A DNA stretch of 6,201 nt from a bacterium (GCA_025057335.1 JANWXG010000162.1:1-6201); one strand, 5' to 3'; counted from the first letter of the stretch, positions 1-5,958 are shown. The notes: generated from the sequence alone by a model not told the origin. A program made the numbers and translations.

Positions 1-294
1 AGCATTTCGCCGCCAGTGGTGAACGCGCCGGGCGCCGTTTCCGAAGGCAGCGCCCCCACGACGTTGCCGCCCCGAGCCAGTGAGTCTACCCCAATCGCTG
101 CCCCAGCGCCACCACGCCTGTCCGAGCCGCCCAGGGTGGCTGCTCCCCCACCTCCTGAGCGGGTGCGTATCTGCGCCGATTCGGGTTTGCTCGCCTCGCG
201 CTACTGCCCGGAGGTGCTGGTGAAAACCTTCCCTGCGGGCAAAGCGCCCAGTAAACGGTGCAACCTCCATCGCCCTCCGCCCGGGGAGGAGTAG
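1..294 (+). CDS. C-terminal part of a probable class A penicillin-binding protein (5' end outside window)
   Basis: The frame is open from base 1 to the TAG at 292-294 (97 residues visible), so this is the 3' end of a gene that begins upstream. The first ~55 residues are a Pro/Ala/Ser-rich, low-complexity linker. After it comes a compact tail with cysteines at visible residues 58, 69 and 87 and a final Cys-x-x-His (ICADSG, RYCPE, FPAG, RCNLH). Many class A penicillin-binding proteins (PBP1A type: transglycosylase plus transpeptidase, outer face of the membrane) end in a tail of this form, with SGLLA-x-x-YCP and a closing C-x-x-H. The catalytic domains are not in the window, so the assignment rests on this tail alone. 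Internal GTG codons near 16-21 could be taken as starts but are almost certainly internal. The stop lies two bases before the PBP2 ATG, and the PBP2 ribosome-binding site is inside this gene's last codons, which supports co-transcription. Confidence 0.6.
   Translation, partial: SISPPVVNAPGAVSEGSAPTTLPPRASESTPIAAPAPPRLSEPPRVAAPPPPERVRICADSGLLASRYCPEVLVKTFPAGKAPSKRCNLHRPPPGEE
287..291 (+). promoter_or_regulatory. Ribosome-binding site of the PBP2 gene
   Basis: AGGAG ends five bases before the ATG at 297. It decides the start: the same frame is open back to a GTG at 258, but that codon lies inside the upstream gene, has no comparable site, and would add 13 residues of non-membrane, Pro/Ser-rich sequence. 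Confidence 0.75.
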
Positions 295-296
295 CC

Positions 297-2096
297 ATGC
301 GTGGACGCTTCGGCGTGGAAATCCCTGCGCCGCCGCAGGTGCCCTATTTCAATCTGTATGCCCTGCTGATTGCGCTGGGGTTTGCAGCTATCGTGTTGCG
401 ACTGTGGTACCTGCAGGTAGCTCTGGGCGAAGACCTGCTTGCGCAATCGGAGAGCAACCGCAAGCGGTTCATCCGGCTGTTCGCCCCTCGGGGGATGATT
501 GTCGACCGTGTGGGACGCACACTGGCAATGAACCGTCCTGAGTTCGTCGTCAGCGTAGTGCCGGCGGAGATAGGGGAAGACGACACGGTGCCGCGCCGTC
601 TGAGCCAGATTCTGCAGATGCCTCTAGAAGACATCCTGCAAGTGGTAGGGGACGCGAAGCAGCGCGCACAGCGTTTGTATCCCGTGCCGCTAACAACGGG
701 TGTCTCGCTGGAGGTGGTGACGCGCGTGGAGGAAAACCGTCTGTGGCTGCCCGGGGTTTCCGTTAGCCCGCAGCCCGTGCGCTGGTATCCTGAGGGCAAA
801 CTGGCATCACATGTGCTGGGGATGCTGGGCGAGGTGGACGCGAAGGAGTTGCAAACCTTGCGGGAGTTCGGCATCGCGCCCGGCGAGTATGTCGGCAAGA
901 TGGGGGTGGAACGGGCGCAGGAGACGTGGCTGCACGGCAAGGCAGGGGGCAAATGGGTGGAGGTAGACGCGCGTGGACGCCAGCGCCGCGAGATCGAGGA
1001 GGTGCCTGCCGAGCAGGGGGCGACAGTGGTGTTAACCATTGACAAACGTCTGCAGCGCGCGGCGGAGGAGGCGTTCGGCGAGCGGGTTGGGGCAGCGGTC
1101 GCTCTGGACCCGCGCACGGGAGAGGTGTTGTTGTTAGCCAGCTTTCCCCGCTTCGACCCCAACGTCTTCACGCGGGGGGTGAAGCCCCAGGTGTGGCGTG
1201 AGATTGCCAACAACCCCCTCCATCCCCTGCAAAATCGCGCTGTCGGCAGCAAGTATCCGCCTGGCTCCACCTACAAAATCGTCACGGCGGCGGCAGGACT
1301 GCACTACGGAGCCATCAGTCCCTATACCTACTACTACTGTCCGGGCGCACTGCGTTTGGGAAGCCGGCGGTTTCGCTGCCACCGCACGCATTTGAGCACC
1401 GGCTTCATCAAAGCGATTGCGGCGTCTTGCGACGTGTACTTCTACCAGACGGGCTTGCGCGTCGGAATGGAGCGTCTGGCGGAGATGTCCCGCGCCTTTT
1501 GCCTGGGGGAACTGACAGGCATTGACCTGCCCGGGGAGAGCAAGGGCACCATCCCCACGCCAGAGTGGAAACGCAAGCGATATCGGCAGGCATGGTACCC
1601 GGGCGATACGGTCAACGCGTCCATCGGACAGGGGTTCATTCAAACCACCCCGCTGCAGATGGCGCTGGTAGCAGCGGCGGTCGCCAATCGCGGTACGGTG
1701 ATGAAGCCGTTTCTGGTGAAGCGGGTGATTCCCCCCAATGGCGAACCGATAGAGACAGAGCCAACAGTGCTGAAACAGATCTCGCTCTCCCAGGAGCACT
1801 GGAACTGGATTGCACAGGGCATGCTGGCGGCGGTGTCGGGAGCGGGAGGCACGGCGCGCGCGGCAAACCTGCCTGGTATCCCCGTGGCGGGAAAGACGGG
1901 TACTGCCGAAGACCCCCCTCGCCCCAAACCGCACGCCTGGTTCATCTGTTACGCTCCTGCCGACAATCCGCGCATCGCGCTGGCAGTGGTCGTGGAGCAG
2001 GGGGGCAGCGGAGGCGCGGTCGCCGCCCCCATCGCACGGCGCATCCTAGAAGCGTTTTTCGGAATAGAGCCGCGCCGAGAGGAATATGCACGCTGA
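297..2096 (+). CDS. mrdA: Penicillin-binding protein 2 (peptidoglycan D,D-transpeptidase)
   Basis: Monofunctional class B PBP that crosslinks peptidoglycan stem peptides during cell elongation. It should be anchored in the inner membrane and act outside the cytoplasm; the PBP2 family works with RodA and MreB. From the ATG at 297 it has 599 residues, close to the usual ~600-650. A short cytoplasmic N-terminus is followed by one hydrophobic segment (about residues 18-38). Then comes the dimerisation region opening with APRGMIVDRVGRTLAMNRP (about 63-81), and the transpeptidase domain from about 241. The three active-site motifs are present and well spaced: S324-T-Y-K327 (nucleophile Ser, general-base Lys), S377-C-D379, and K533-T-G535. 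Asp in place of Asn in the second motif is typical of PBP2 rather than PBP3/FtsI. The gene follows the upstream PBP-like gene by two bases. No rodA, mreC or mreD follows within the window, unlike the common mre-mrdA-rodA order. FtsI or a sporulation PBP is a less likely alternative. Confidence 0.93.
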   Translation: MRGRFGVEIPAPPQVPYFNLYALLIALGFAAIVLRLWYLQVALGEDLLAQSESNRKRFIRLFAPRGMIVDRVGRTLAMNRPEFVVSVVPAEIGEDDTVPRRLSQILQMPLEDILQVVGDAKQRAQRLYPVPLTTGVSLEVVTRVEENRLWLPGVSVSPQPVRWYPEGKLASHVLGMLGEVDAKELQTLREFGIAPGEYVGKMGVERAQETWLHGKAGGKWVEVDARGRQRREIEEVPAEQGATVVLTIDKRLQRAAEEAFGERVGAAVALDPRTGEVLLLASFPRFDPNVFTRGVKPQVWREIANNPLHPLQNRAVGSKYPPGSTYKIVTAAAGLHYGAISPYTYYYCPGALRLGSRRFRCHRTHLSTGFIKAIAASCDVYFYQTGLRVGMERLAEMSRAFCLGELTGIDLPGESKGTIPTPEWKRKRYRQAWYPGDTVNASIGQGFIQTTPLQMALVAAAVANRGTVMKPFLVKRVIPPNGEPIETEPTVLKQISLSQEHWNWIAQGMLAAVSGAGGTARAANLPGIPVAGKTGTAEDPPRPKPHAWFICYAPADNPRIALAVVVEQGGSGGAVAAPIARRILEAFFGIEPRREEYAR

Positions 2097-2132
2097 ATAG
2101 AGCAACGTGCCTCTACTAGACATGACCCTGAT

Positions 2133-2157
2133 GGACGCGACGGAGCGGGTCCCTTCA
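2133..2157 (-). repeat. REP-like element copy 1 (degenerate)
   Basis: Arms GGACGCG and CGGGTCC with one mismatch around the loop ACGGAG (2140-2145). The tail CTTCA differs from the usual CTCCA by one base. It faces copy 2, and 2151-2158 can still pair with 2176-2183 if one wobble is allowed. Confidence 0.75.
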
Positions 2158-2176
2158 GGCAGGGCGAACCGTTTTC

Positions 2177-2201
2177 TGGAGGGTCACGCTCCGTCGTGAC
2201 C
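2177..2201 (+). repeat. REP-like element copy 2
   Basis: TGGAG (2177-2181) leads straight into a perfect 7-bp stem GGTCACG/CGTGACC around the loop CTCCGT (2189-2194). Confidence 0.85.
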
Positions 2202-2209
2202 CTGGTAGT

Positions 2210-2234
2210 GGACGCGACAGAGCGCGTCCCTCCA
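2210..2234 (-). repeat. REP-like element copy 3
   Basis: Perfect 7-bp stem GGACGCG/CGCGTCC around ACAGAG (2217-2222), a loop variant, followed by the intact tail CTCCA (2230-2234), which is TGGAG on the minus strand. Confidence 0.85.
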
Positions 2235-2248
2235 AACGATGACCGTGT

Positions 2249-2273
2249 GGACGCGACGGAGCGCGTCCCCCTG
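2249..2273 (-). repeat. REP-like element copy 4
   Basis: Perfect 7-bp stem GGACGCG/CGCGTCC around ACGGAG (2256-2261). The tail is CCCTG, so the GGAG tetranucleotide is lost. First member of the duplicated trio. Confidence 0.8.
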
Positions 2274-2287
2274 GGGCGAAGGGGTTC

Positions 2288-2312
2288 TGGAGGGTCACGC
2301 TCCGTCGTGACC
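2288..2312 (+). repeat. REP-like element copy 5
   Basis: TGGAG followed by a perfect stem GGTCACG/CGTGACC around CTCCGT (2300-2305). It is identical to copy 2, as expected from the tandem duplication. Confidence 0.85.
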
Positions 2313-2320
2313 CTAGTGGT

Positions 2321-2345
2321 GGACGAAACGGAGCGCGTCCCCCCA
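2321..2345 (-). repeat. REP-like element copy 6 (degenerate)
   Basis: The loop ACGGAG (2328-2333) is kept, but the left arm reads GGACGAA against CGCGTCC, leaving only five outer base pairs, and the CTCCA tail is replaced by a C-run. Compared with its partner, copy 3, this is the decayed one. Confidence 0.7.
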
Positions 2346-2424
2346 GTAGCGGATTAGTATGTCGTGTTGAAGAGGCTGCTCTTTGCCTTTCTGGCTTTCT
2401 GAGCGAGACAAGCAATCTTCTGTC

Positions 2425-2430
2425 AGGAGG
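2425..2430 (+). promoter_or_regulatory. Ribosome-binding site of yjbQ
   Basis: A full AGGAGG ends five bases before the ATG at 2436. It fixes the start of yjbQ. Confidence 0.8.
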
Positions 2431-2435
2431 AAGGG

Positions 2436-2849
2436 ATGAAATCAGCGACCAAATACCTGTGGTTCAACACGGCGAAGCGGCGCGAATACATCAACATCAC
2501 CGACGAGGTAGAGGAGTTCGTGCGCGAGAGCGGTATCCAGGAGGGCTTCGTGCTGGTGAGTGCGATGCACATCACGGCGGGCGTGTATGTAAACGATGCG
2601 GAGAGCGGGCTCATCGCCGATATCGACGAATGGCTAGAGAAGCTCGCCCCCTATCGCCCCGACTATCGCCATCACCGCACAGGCGAAGACAACGGTGACG
2701 CCCACCTCAAAAGCCTGCTCATCCACCATGAGGTCATCGTACCGATTACCAACGGTAGGCTAGACCTCGGTCCGTGGCAGCAGATATACTATGCCGAGTT
2801 TGACGGGCAACGGCGGAAACGGGTAATATTGAAAGCGATAGGGGAATAA
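2436..2849 (+). CDS. yjbQ: YjbQ/UPF0047 family protein (secondary thiamine-phosphate synthase type)
   Basis: The 137-residue length and conserved motifs match the small cytosolic UPF0047/YjbQ family: H45-I-T-A-G-V with N53-D54, then G83-E-D-N-G-D-A-H90-L-K-S, V102-P-I, LGPWQQIY (111-118) and EFDG (121-124). The conserved His, Asp and Glu residues cluster in the presumed active site. The family trimerises, and E. coli YjbQ has weak thiamine-phosphate synthase activity, which gave the name. The true physiological role is not settled, so the product name should be read as a family label. The start is fixed by AGGAGG five bases upstream. There is no thiamine gene nearby. The acyl-CoA synthetase follows 68 bp later on the same strand and could share the transcript, though a strong hairpin lies between them. 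The protein looks complete, with no missing motif. Confidence 0.93.
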   Translation: MKSATKYLWFNTAKRREYINITDEVEEFVRESGIQEGFVLVSAMHITAGVYVNDAESGLIADIDEWLEKLAPYRPDYRHHRTGEDNGDAHLKSLLIHHEVIVPITNGRLDLGPWQQIYYAEFDGQRRKRVILKAIGE

Positions 2850-2856
2850 GCGGCTT

Positions 2857-2884
2857 CCCTTCCCTCCCGCAAGGGAGGGAAGGG
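2857..2884 (+). terminator. Perfect 12-bp hairpin with GCAA loop between yjbQ and the acyl-CoA synthetase gene
   Basis: The arms CCCTTCCCTCCC (2857-2868) and GGGAGGGAAGGG (2873-2884) are exact complements around the tetraloop GCAA, a GNRA loop in RNA. It begins seven bases after the yjbQ stop, where a terminator is expected. No T-run follows (next bases GTGTGAG) and none precedes it for the other strand, so it is not a canonical intrinsic terminator. It may instead protect the yjbQ mRNA 3' end, lower expression of the next gene, or be a dispersed repeat. Hairpin certain; role uncertain. Confidence 0.5.
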
Positions 2885-2904
2885 TGTGAGTGTGTCGAGC
2901 TGAA

Positions 2905-2912
2905 GGGGAGGG
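2905..2912 (+). promoter_or_regulatory. Ribosome-binding site of the acyl-CoA synthetase gene
   Basis: The purine-rich GGGGAGGG ends five bases before the ATG at 2918 and supports that start. Confidence 0.65.
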
Positions 2913-2917
2913 AAGAG

Positions 2918-4702
2918 ATGTCTCGTAATCTCTGCACCGTGTTCGCGCAAGTCGCCGAGCGCCAGCCGCAGCATCCCGCACTGGTGCGCATCCTCAAAGG
3001 GCAAACTTTTCCCATCACCTATGGTGAGTACTTACAGCGCGTGATACACTTCAGCGCGGGGCTGGAGGCGACGGGTGTCTCCTTTGGCGACCGTGTGCTG
3101 TTGCTTTCCGAGAACCGTCCAGAGTGGGCGATTGCCGACTACGCGCTGCTCTCGCTCGGCGCGATTGTGGTGCCGGTGTATCCCTCCCTGCCGCCAAACC
3201 AGATTGTGTATCTGGCGCAGGACAGCGGGGCGCGAGCCATCATTGTCTCGGAAGAGAAGCAGTACCGCAAGGCGGTGGAGGTCAGCAAATCGGTACCGCA
3301 GCTGGAAACCATCGTGGTGATGGACCCGCCTGACGACCTCGCCAGCAACGCCATCAGCTTTGCAGACGTCGAGCAACGCGGTCGGGAGGTTTCCGACGCT
3401 GAGAAACGCTTCCGCGAACGCATCGCGCAGATTCCACCTGAGCACATCGCCACTTTCATCTACACCAGCGGCACTACAGGCGAACCCAAGGGAGCGATGC
3501 TCAGCCACCACAATCTCCTCTCGAACGTAGAGGGCAGCCTGCAGGCGCTGCACGCTGGACCAGAGGACGTGTTCCTCTCCTTCCTCCCCTTGAGCCACGT
3601 GTTTGAACGCATGGCAGGGCACTTCACAGCGGTCGCCTGCGGCGCGACCGTGTACTACTGCGAGACGCTGTTCACCATCGCCCGCGATATGCAGATTGCC
3701 CGTCCCACCGTGATGCTGGCCGTGCCGCGCCTGTTCGACAGCATTCGCGAGCGCATCCTCGATAACGTTACCAAGCAATCTCGCTTGCGCCAGCGAATCT
3801 TCCACTGGGCGATGCGCAACGGGGCGAAAGCCGCGCAGGCAGTGCGCGGTGAACGCCACTGGACGCCCTGGCTGCGGCTCAAGTGGCGTCTGGCAGACCG
3901 ACTGGTGCTGCGTAAGGTGCGCGAGGTGACAGGAGGTCGGCTTCGCTTCTTCGTCTCTGGCGGCGCGGCGCTGGGCAAGCACAACGCGGAGTTCTTCCAC
4001 GCCTTCGGCATCCTCGTCTTGGAAGGCTACGGTCTGACAGAGACCTCGCCCGTGGTGGCGGTGAACCGCGAACATCACTACCGCTTCGGCACGGTGGGGC
4101 TGCCCATCCCTGGCGTGGAGGTGCGGATTGCCGAGGACGGAGAGATTCTCGTGCGCGGCCCGAACGTGATGGTGGGCTACCACAACAAACCCGCCGAAAC
4201 CGCTGAGGTGATTGACCCTGAAGGCTGGCTGCATACAGGAGACCTCGGCTCTCTAGACGCCGACGGATTCCTGCGCATCACAGGGCGCAAGAAGGACATT
4301 ATCGTGCTGGCGAACGGCAAGAACGTCGCCCCTGTTCCCATCGAGGAGCAGCTGAAAACCAGCCCCTACATCTCCGAGGCGGTGCTCTTTGGCGACGAGC
4401 AGGATGTGATTACCGCGCTGATTGTGCCCAACTTCGAGCGCGTGCGCGAGTGGGCGAAGATGCAGGGCTTGCTCGTGCGCAGCGACTCGGAGCTGGTTCT
4501 GCTCCCCGAGGTGAAGCAACTGGTCAGGCAAGAGATAGACCGTCTCACCACGCACCTGGCGGAGTTCGAGAAGGTACGACGCTTCACTCTGCTCGACCAC
4601 CCCTTTAGCATCGAGACGGGCGAGCTCACTCCCACGCTGAAGGTGCGTCGGCATTTCATCAAGCAGCGCTACGCGAAGGAACTGGAGGCGATGCGACGAT
4701 AA
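2918..4702 (+). CDS. fadD: Long-chain acyl-CoA synthetase (AMP-forming)
   Basis: Activates fatty acids to acyl-CoA through an acyl-adenylate, feeding lipid synthesis or beta-oxidation; probably cytosolic or membrane-associated. Its 594 residues match the ~600-residue FadD15-like bacterial long-chain group. The ANL-superfamily core motifs appear in order: P-loop Y182-T-S-G-T-T-G-E-P-K-G192; FLPLSHVFER, typical of long-chain enzymes; the adenine/AMP motif G370-Y-G-L-T-E375; W437-L-H-T-G-D442, whose Asp binds the ribose; and the hinge G456-R-K-K-D460. ANGKNVAP (465-472) follows, and the C-terminal PTLKVRR carries the presumed catalytic Lys575. All key residues are present, so it should be active. 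The exact chain length cannot be read from sequence, and the gene symbol is by family only. It follows yjbQ on the same strand and is convergent with the lipid-kinase gene, its last 44 bp overlapping that gene's 3' end. Confidence 0.93.
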   Translation: MSRNLCTVFAQVAERQPQHPALVRILKGQTFPITYGEYLQRVIHFSAGLEATGVSFGDRVLLLSENRPEWAIADYALLSLGAIVVPVYPSLPPNQIVYLAQDSGARAIIVSEEKQYRKAVEVSKSVPQLETIVVMDPPDDLASNAISFADVEQRGREVSDAEKRFRERIAQIPPEHIATFIYTSGTTGEPKGAMLSHHNLLSNVEGSLQALHAGPEDVFLSFLPLSHVFERMAGHFTAVACGATVYYCETLFTIARDMQIARPTVMLAVPRLFDSIRERILDNVTKQSRLRQRIFHWAMRNGAKAAQAVRGERHWTPWLRLKWRLADRLVLRKVREVTGGRLRFFVSGGAALGKHNAEFFHAFGILVLEGYGLTETSPVVAVNREHHYRFGTVGLPIPGVEVRIAEDGEILVRGPNVMVGYHNKPAETAEVIDPEGWLHTGDLGSLDADGFLRITGRKKDIIVLANGKNVAPVPIEEQLKTSPYISEAVLFGDEQDVITALIVPNFERVREWAKMQGLLVRSDSELVLLPEVKQLVRQEIDRLTTHLAEFEKVRRFTLLDHPFSIETGELTPTLKVRRHFIKQRYAKELEAMRR

Positions 4703-5582
4703 CACGCAAGGCGCGCGGCAGGATGTCTACTCGCACCGGTGTGCCACCAGCGGGCTCGCCGTCGCACTGCAGGGGCTGCGGGACGTCCGCCTTCACATCC
4801 ACGCGGCGCGCACGGACATGACGCAGGTAGGGGCACTGACCTGCTCTGCCCCACAGTACATCCCAAGCCACACGCCACATCCTCTGTCGCCAGGCGCCTT
4901 CCGCTGGAAACCATACCAGGTCCAGCTCGCCGTCGTCTATTTGGGCGAAGGGCGCTACCACAGTGAACCAACCGTAGTGCGCGGTGTTGGCGGCAATCAG
5001 CAGCACTGCCTCTATCTCTTGCTCCTGCCCGTTGGCGGTAACGCGATACCGCGTTGGCTGATACCGACCGAGCTCCTGCCACGCTGTCCAGAGAAAGGCG
5101 TACACTCCCCATCTCCTCTTCAACGGCTCCGAGACGCGCAGCAGCACATGGGCATCGAAACCGGTGCTCGCCATCAGCGTGAAGGGGCGCCCATTGACCA
5201 CACCCACATCCATCTGTTGCACCACGCCCCCACGCAGGGCTTGCAAACATCCCGACAACGCCCTGCGTCCCAACGGGTAGCCGAGCTCACGCGCGAGCAC
5301 GTTGCTTGTGCCCATCGGCAGCAGCGCTAGCGCGGTGGAGGTGTTGACCAGGGCAGGCAGTACCGAGTGGACGCTTCCGTCGCCCCCGACCACAACAAGC
5401 ACATCGCCGCCGCTCTGGCAGAACCGCTCCGCGTGGAGCAACGCCTCTTCTCCCGAGGAGGATACCACTACGCGGAATGGCGCTTCAATACAGGCGCACA
5501 GCCTGTGCCAGTCAATGCGCCCTGCCCGTCCGCCGCCCGCTCGCGGGTTCACCAGGAAAAGCGTCTCCTTGCGTTCCACCAT
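4659..5582 (-). CDS. Diacylglycerol kinase / YegS-family lipid kinase
   Basis: ATP-dependent lipid kinase of the DagK/YegS/sphingosine-kinase-like fold. Members phosphorylate diacylglycerol to phosphatidic acid, or related lipids, at the inner face of the membrane. The 307 residues match the family's ~300. Motifs run in order: N12-P-R-A-G-G-G; G66-G-D-G-S-V-H; the nucleotide-binding P89-M-G-T-S-N94 leading into LAREL; G141-F-D-A; D216-D-G-E-L-D-L, a conserved acidic element; and C273-D-G-E276, whose acidic pair is expected to serve catalysis or metal binding. GGDGS replaces the commoner GGDGT, a conservative change. The ATG at 5582 is chosen because the N-terminus reads straight into the first beta strand (ETLFLVNP) and an in-frame TGA lies 27 bases upstream. 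There is no close Shine-Dalgarno match (GAGGT lies 18 bases away), so initiation may be weak. The last 14 residues lie inside the overlap with the acyl-CoA synthetase gene. Substrate is not determinable here. Confidence 0.9.
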   Translation of the reverse strand: MVERKETLFLVNPRAGGGRAGRIDWHRLCACIEAPFRVVVSSSGEEALLHAERFCQSGGDVLVVVGGDGSVHSVLPALVNTSTALALLPMGTSNVLARELGYPLGRRALSGCLQALRGGVVQQMDVGVVNGRPFTLMASTGFDAHVLLRVSEPLKRRWGVYAFLWTAWQELGRYQPTRYRVTANGQEQEIEAVLLIAANTAHYGWFTVVAPFAQIDDGELDLVWFPAEGAWRQRMWRVAWDVLWGRAGQCPYLRHVRARRVDVKADVPQPLQCDGEPAGGTPVRVDILPRALRVIVASPPVPSRSAA

Positions 5583-5657
5583 ATCTGTATGTGGGATTCT
5601 ACCTCATCTGCAGCTTCTACGTCGGAGGAGCTGCCGCTCTTCCGTAGTAGCAGAAGA

Positions 5658-5672
5658 GGCTCCCGTCGAGCC
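5658..5672 (+). repeat. Short GGCTC/GAGCC hairpin, copy 1
   Basis: Perfect 5-bp stem GGCTC/GAGCC around the loop CCGTC. Same family as 5837-5850 and 6024-6038. Confidence 0.6.
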
Positions 5673-5685
5673 GTCCGATTTGCGT

Positions 5686-5710
5686 GGTCGCGACGGAGCG
5701 CGCCCCTCCA
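5686..5710 (-). repeat. REP-like element copy 7
   Basis: Arms GGTCGCG/CGCGCCC with one mismatch around ACGGAG (5693-5698); intact CTCCA tail. Nearest copy upstream of the lipid kinase, ~104 bp from its start codon. Confidence 0.8.
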
Positions 5711-5732
5711 ACCGGGTGCTGTTGTCGGGAAC

Positions 5733-5757
5733 GGTCGCGACGGAGCACGACCCTCCA
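5733..5757 (-). repeat. REP-like element copy 8
   Basis: Arms GGTCGCG/CACGACC with one mismatch around ACGGAG (5740-5745); intact CTCCA tail. Its tail faces that of copy 9, and CCCTCCA (5751-5757) pairs perfectly with TGGAGGG (5767-5773), making a BIME-like inverted pair. Confidence 0.85.
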
Positions 5758-5766
5758 AGAATTGCC

Positions 5767-5791
5767 TGGAGGGATGCGCTCTGTCGCATCC
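5767..5791 (+). repeat. REP-like element copy 9
   Basis: TGGAG followed by a perfect 7-bp stem GGATGCG/CGCATCC around CTCTGT (5779-5784). The stem differs from the other copies by a compensated C-G to T-A pair. Confidence 0.85.
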
Positions 5792-5813
5792 GCAGTGCAT
5801 TACGAAGCGCAAG

Positions 5814-5832
5814 CCTCCAGCTGCTCTGGAGG
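5814..5832. repeat. Inverted repeat CCTCCAG/CTGGAGG
   Basis: Perfect 7-bp arms around the loop CTGCT. The arms are the CTCCA/TGGAG tails of the REP-like family without an element attached on the left, so this may be the scar of a lost inverted pair. Confidence 0.55.
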
Positions 5833-5836
5833 GCGA

Positions 5837-5850
5837 GGCTCCTGCTGAGC
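5837..5850 (+). repeat. Short GGCTC/GAGC hairpin, copy 2
   Basis: Preceded by GGGCGA as copy 3 is by GGCGA. Four pairs of the GGCTC/GAGCC stem remain around CTGCT. It runs directly into a fragment of the TGTCATNCTGAGCG family. Confidence 0.55.
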
Positions 5851-5866
5851 AGGGGCGAAGCATCTC
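5844..5866 (+). repeat. Degenerate fragment of the TGTCATNCTGAGCG repeat
   Basis: GCTGAGC, four changed bases, then GCGAAGCATCTC (5855-5866) match the middle and end of the full copy at 6153-6180. It overlaps the 3' part of the GGCTC/GAGCC hairpin, so the two families share bases here. Confidence 0.5.
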
Positions 5867-5877
5867 GTGTGCAGGAT

Positions 5878-5904
5878 GAGATTCTTCGCTTCGCTCAGAA
5901 TGAC
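5878..5904 (-). repeat. TGTCATNCTGAGCG repeat, minus-strand copy 1
   Basis: Reads GAGATTCTTCGCTTCGCTCA then GAATGAC. ATTCT and AGAAT form a short terminal stem. The minus-strand translation gives VILSEAKNL, a peptide seen in many spurious ORFs from such repeats. Confidence 0.8.
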
Positions 5905-5908
5905 GAGA

Positions 5909-5926
5909 GGCGCACTGACGTGCGCC
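5909..5926. repeat. Hairpin GGCGCAC/GTGCGCC
   Basis: Perfect 7-bp stem with the loop TGAC (5916-5919), directly after the minus-strand repeat copy. No T-run follows on either strand, so it is not a standard terminator. Confidence 0.55.
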
Positions 5927-5958
5927 ACTACCAACACGACAGCTGGTAGCACAGTACC

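Larger units (their letters stand above)
2097..2435. repeat. Intergenic array of six REP-like palindromes in two tandem trios
   Basis: No credible gene lies between PBP2 and yjbQ. The stretch from 2133 to 2345 holds six copies of a 25-bp hairpin element. In orientation they read -,+,-,-,+,- (plus meaning GGAG at the 5' side). The second trio repeats the first at an offset of 111 bp (second and third members) to 116 bp (first member), and the spacer between first and second member is also recognisably repeated (starting GGGCGAA and ending TTCTGGA). This indicates a local tandem duplication. The remaining bases up to 2424 show no clear promoter or terminator. Confidence 0.85.

Noticed and set aside
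258..296. GTG at 258 as the start of PBP2
   Set aside because: It lies within the upstream gene, lacks a ribosome-binding site and adds an unconserved Pro/Ser-rich stretch. The ATG at 297 has AGGAG at five bases.
2140..2234. Pseudoknot between loop GGAG and the adjacent CTCC tail within one element
   Set aside because: No linker lies between the stem and the tail, so a strand could not cross the 7-bp stem. Complementarity is real but this fold is not plausible.
2133..2345. CRISPR array
   Set aside because: The units are inverted relative to each other, spacing is irregular, the stems vary, and spacers are themselves duplicated. No cas gene is present.
2355..2372. Promoter for yjbQ (TAGTAT as -10, TTGAAG as -35)
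   Set aside because: Neither box has a partner at the right distance, so they cannot be combined into one promoter.
2155..2415. 86-residue minus-strand ORF between PBP2 and yjbQ
   Set aside because: Its sequence is made of repeated GRAPSRP and GSRRSVTLQ units that are translations of the palindromic elements. It has no independent coding signal.
3032..4234. 400-residue ORF antisense to the acyl-CoA synthetase gene, and 344-1270 antisense to PBP2
   Set aside because: Long antisense frames are common opposite high-GC genes. The plus-strand genes carry complete family motifs and these do not.
5302..5949. 215-residue plus-strand ORF, with 5367-5879 in another frame
   Set aside because: The first part is antisense to the lipid kinase and the rest runs through repeat elements. 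No protein family is recognisable.
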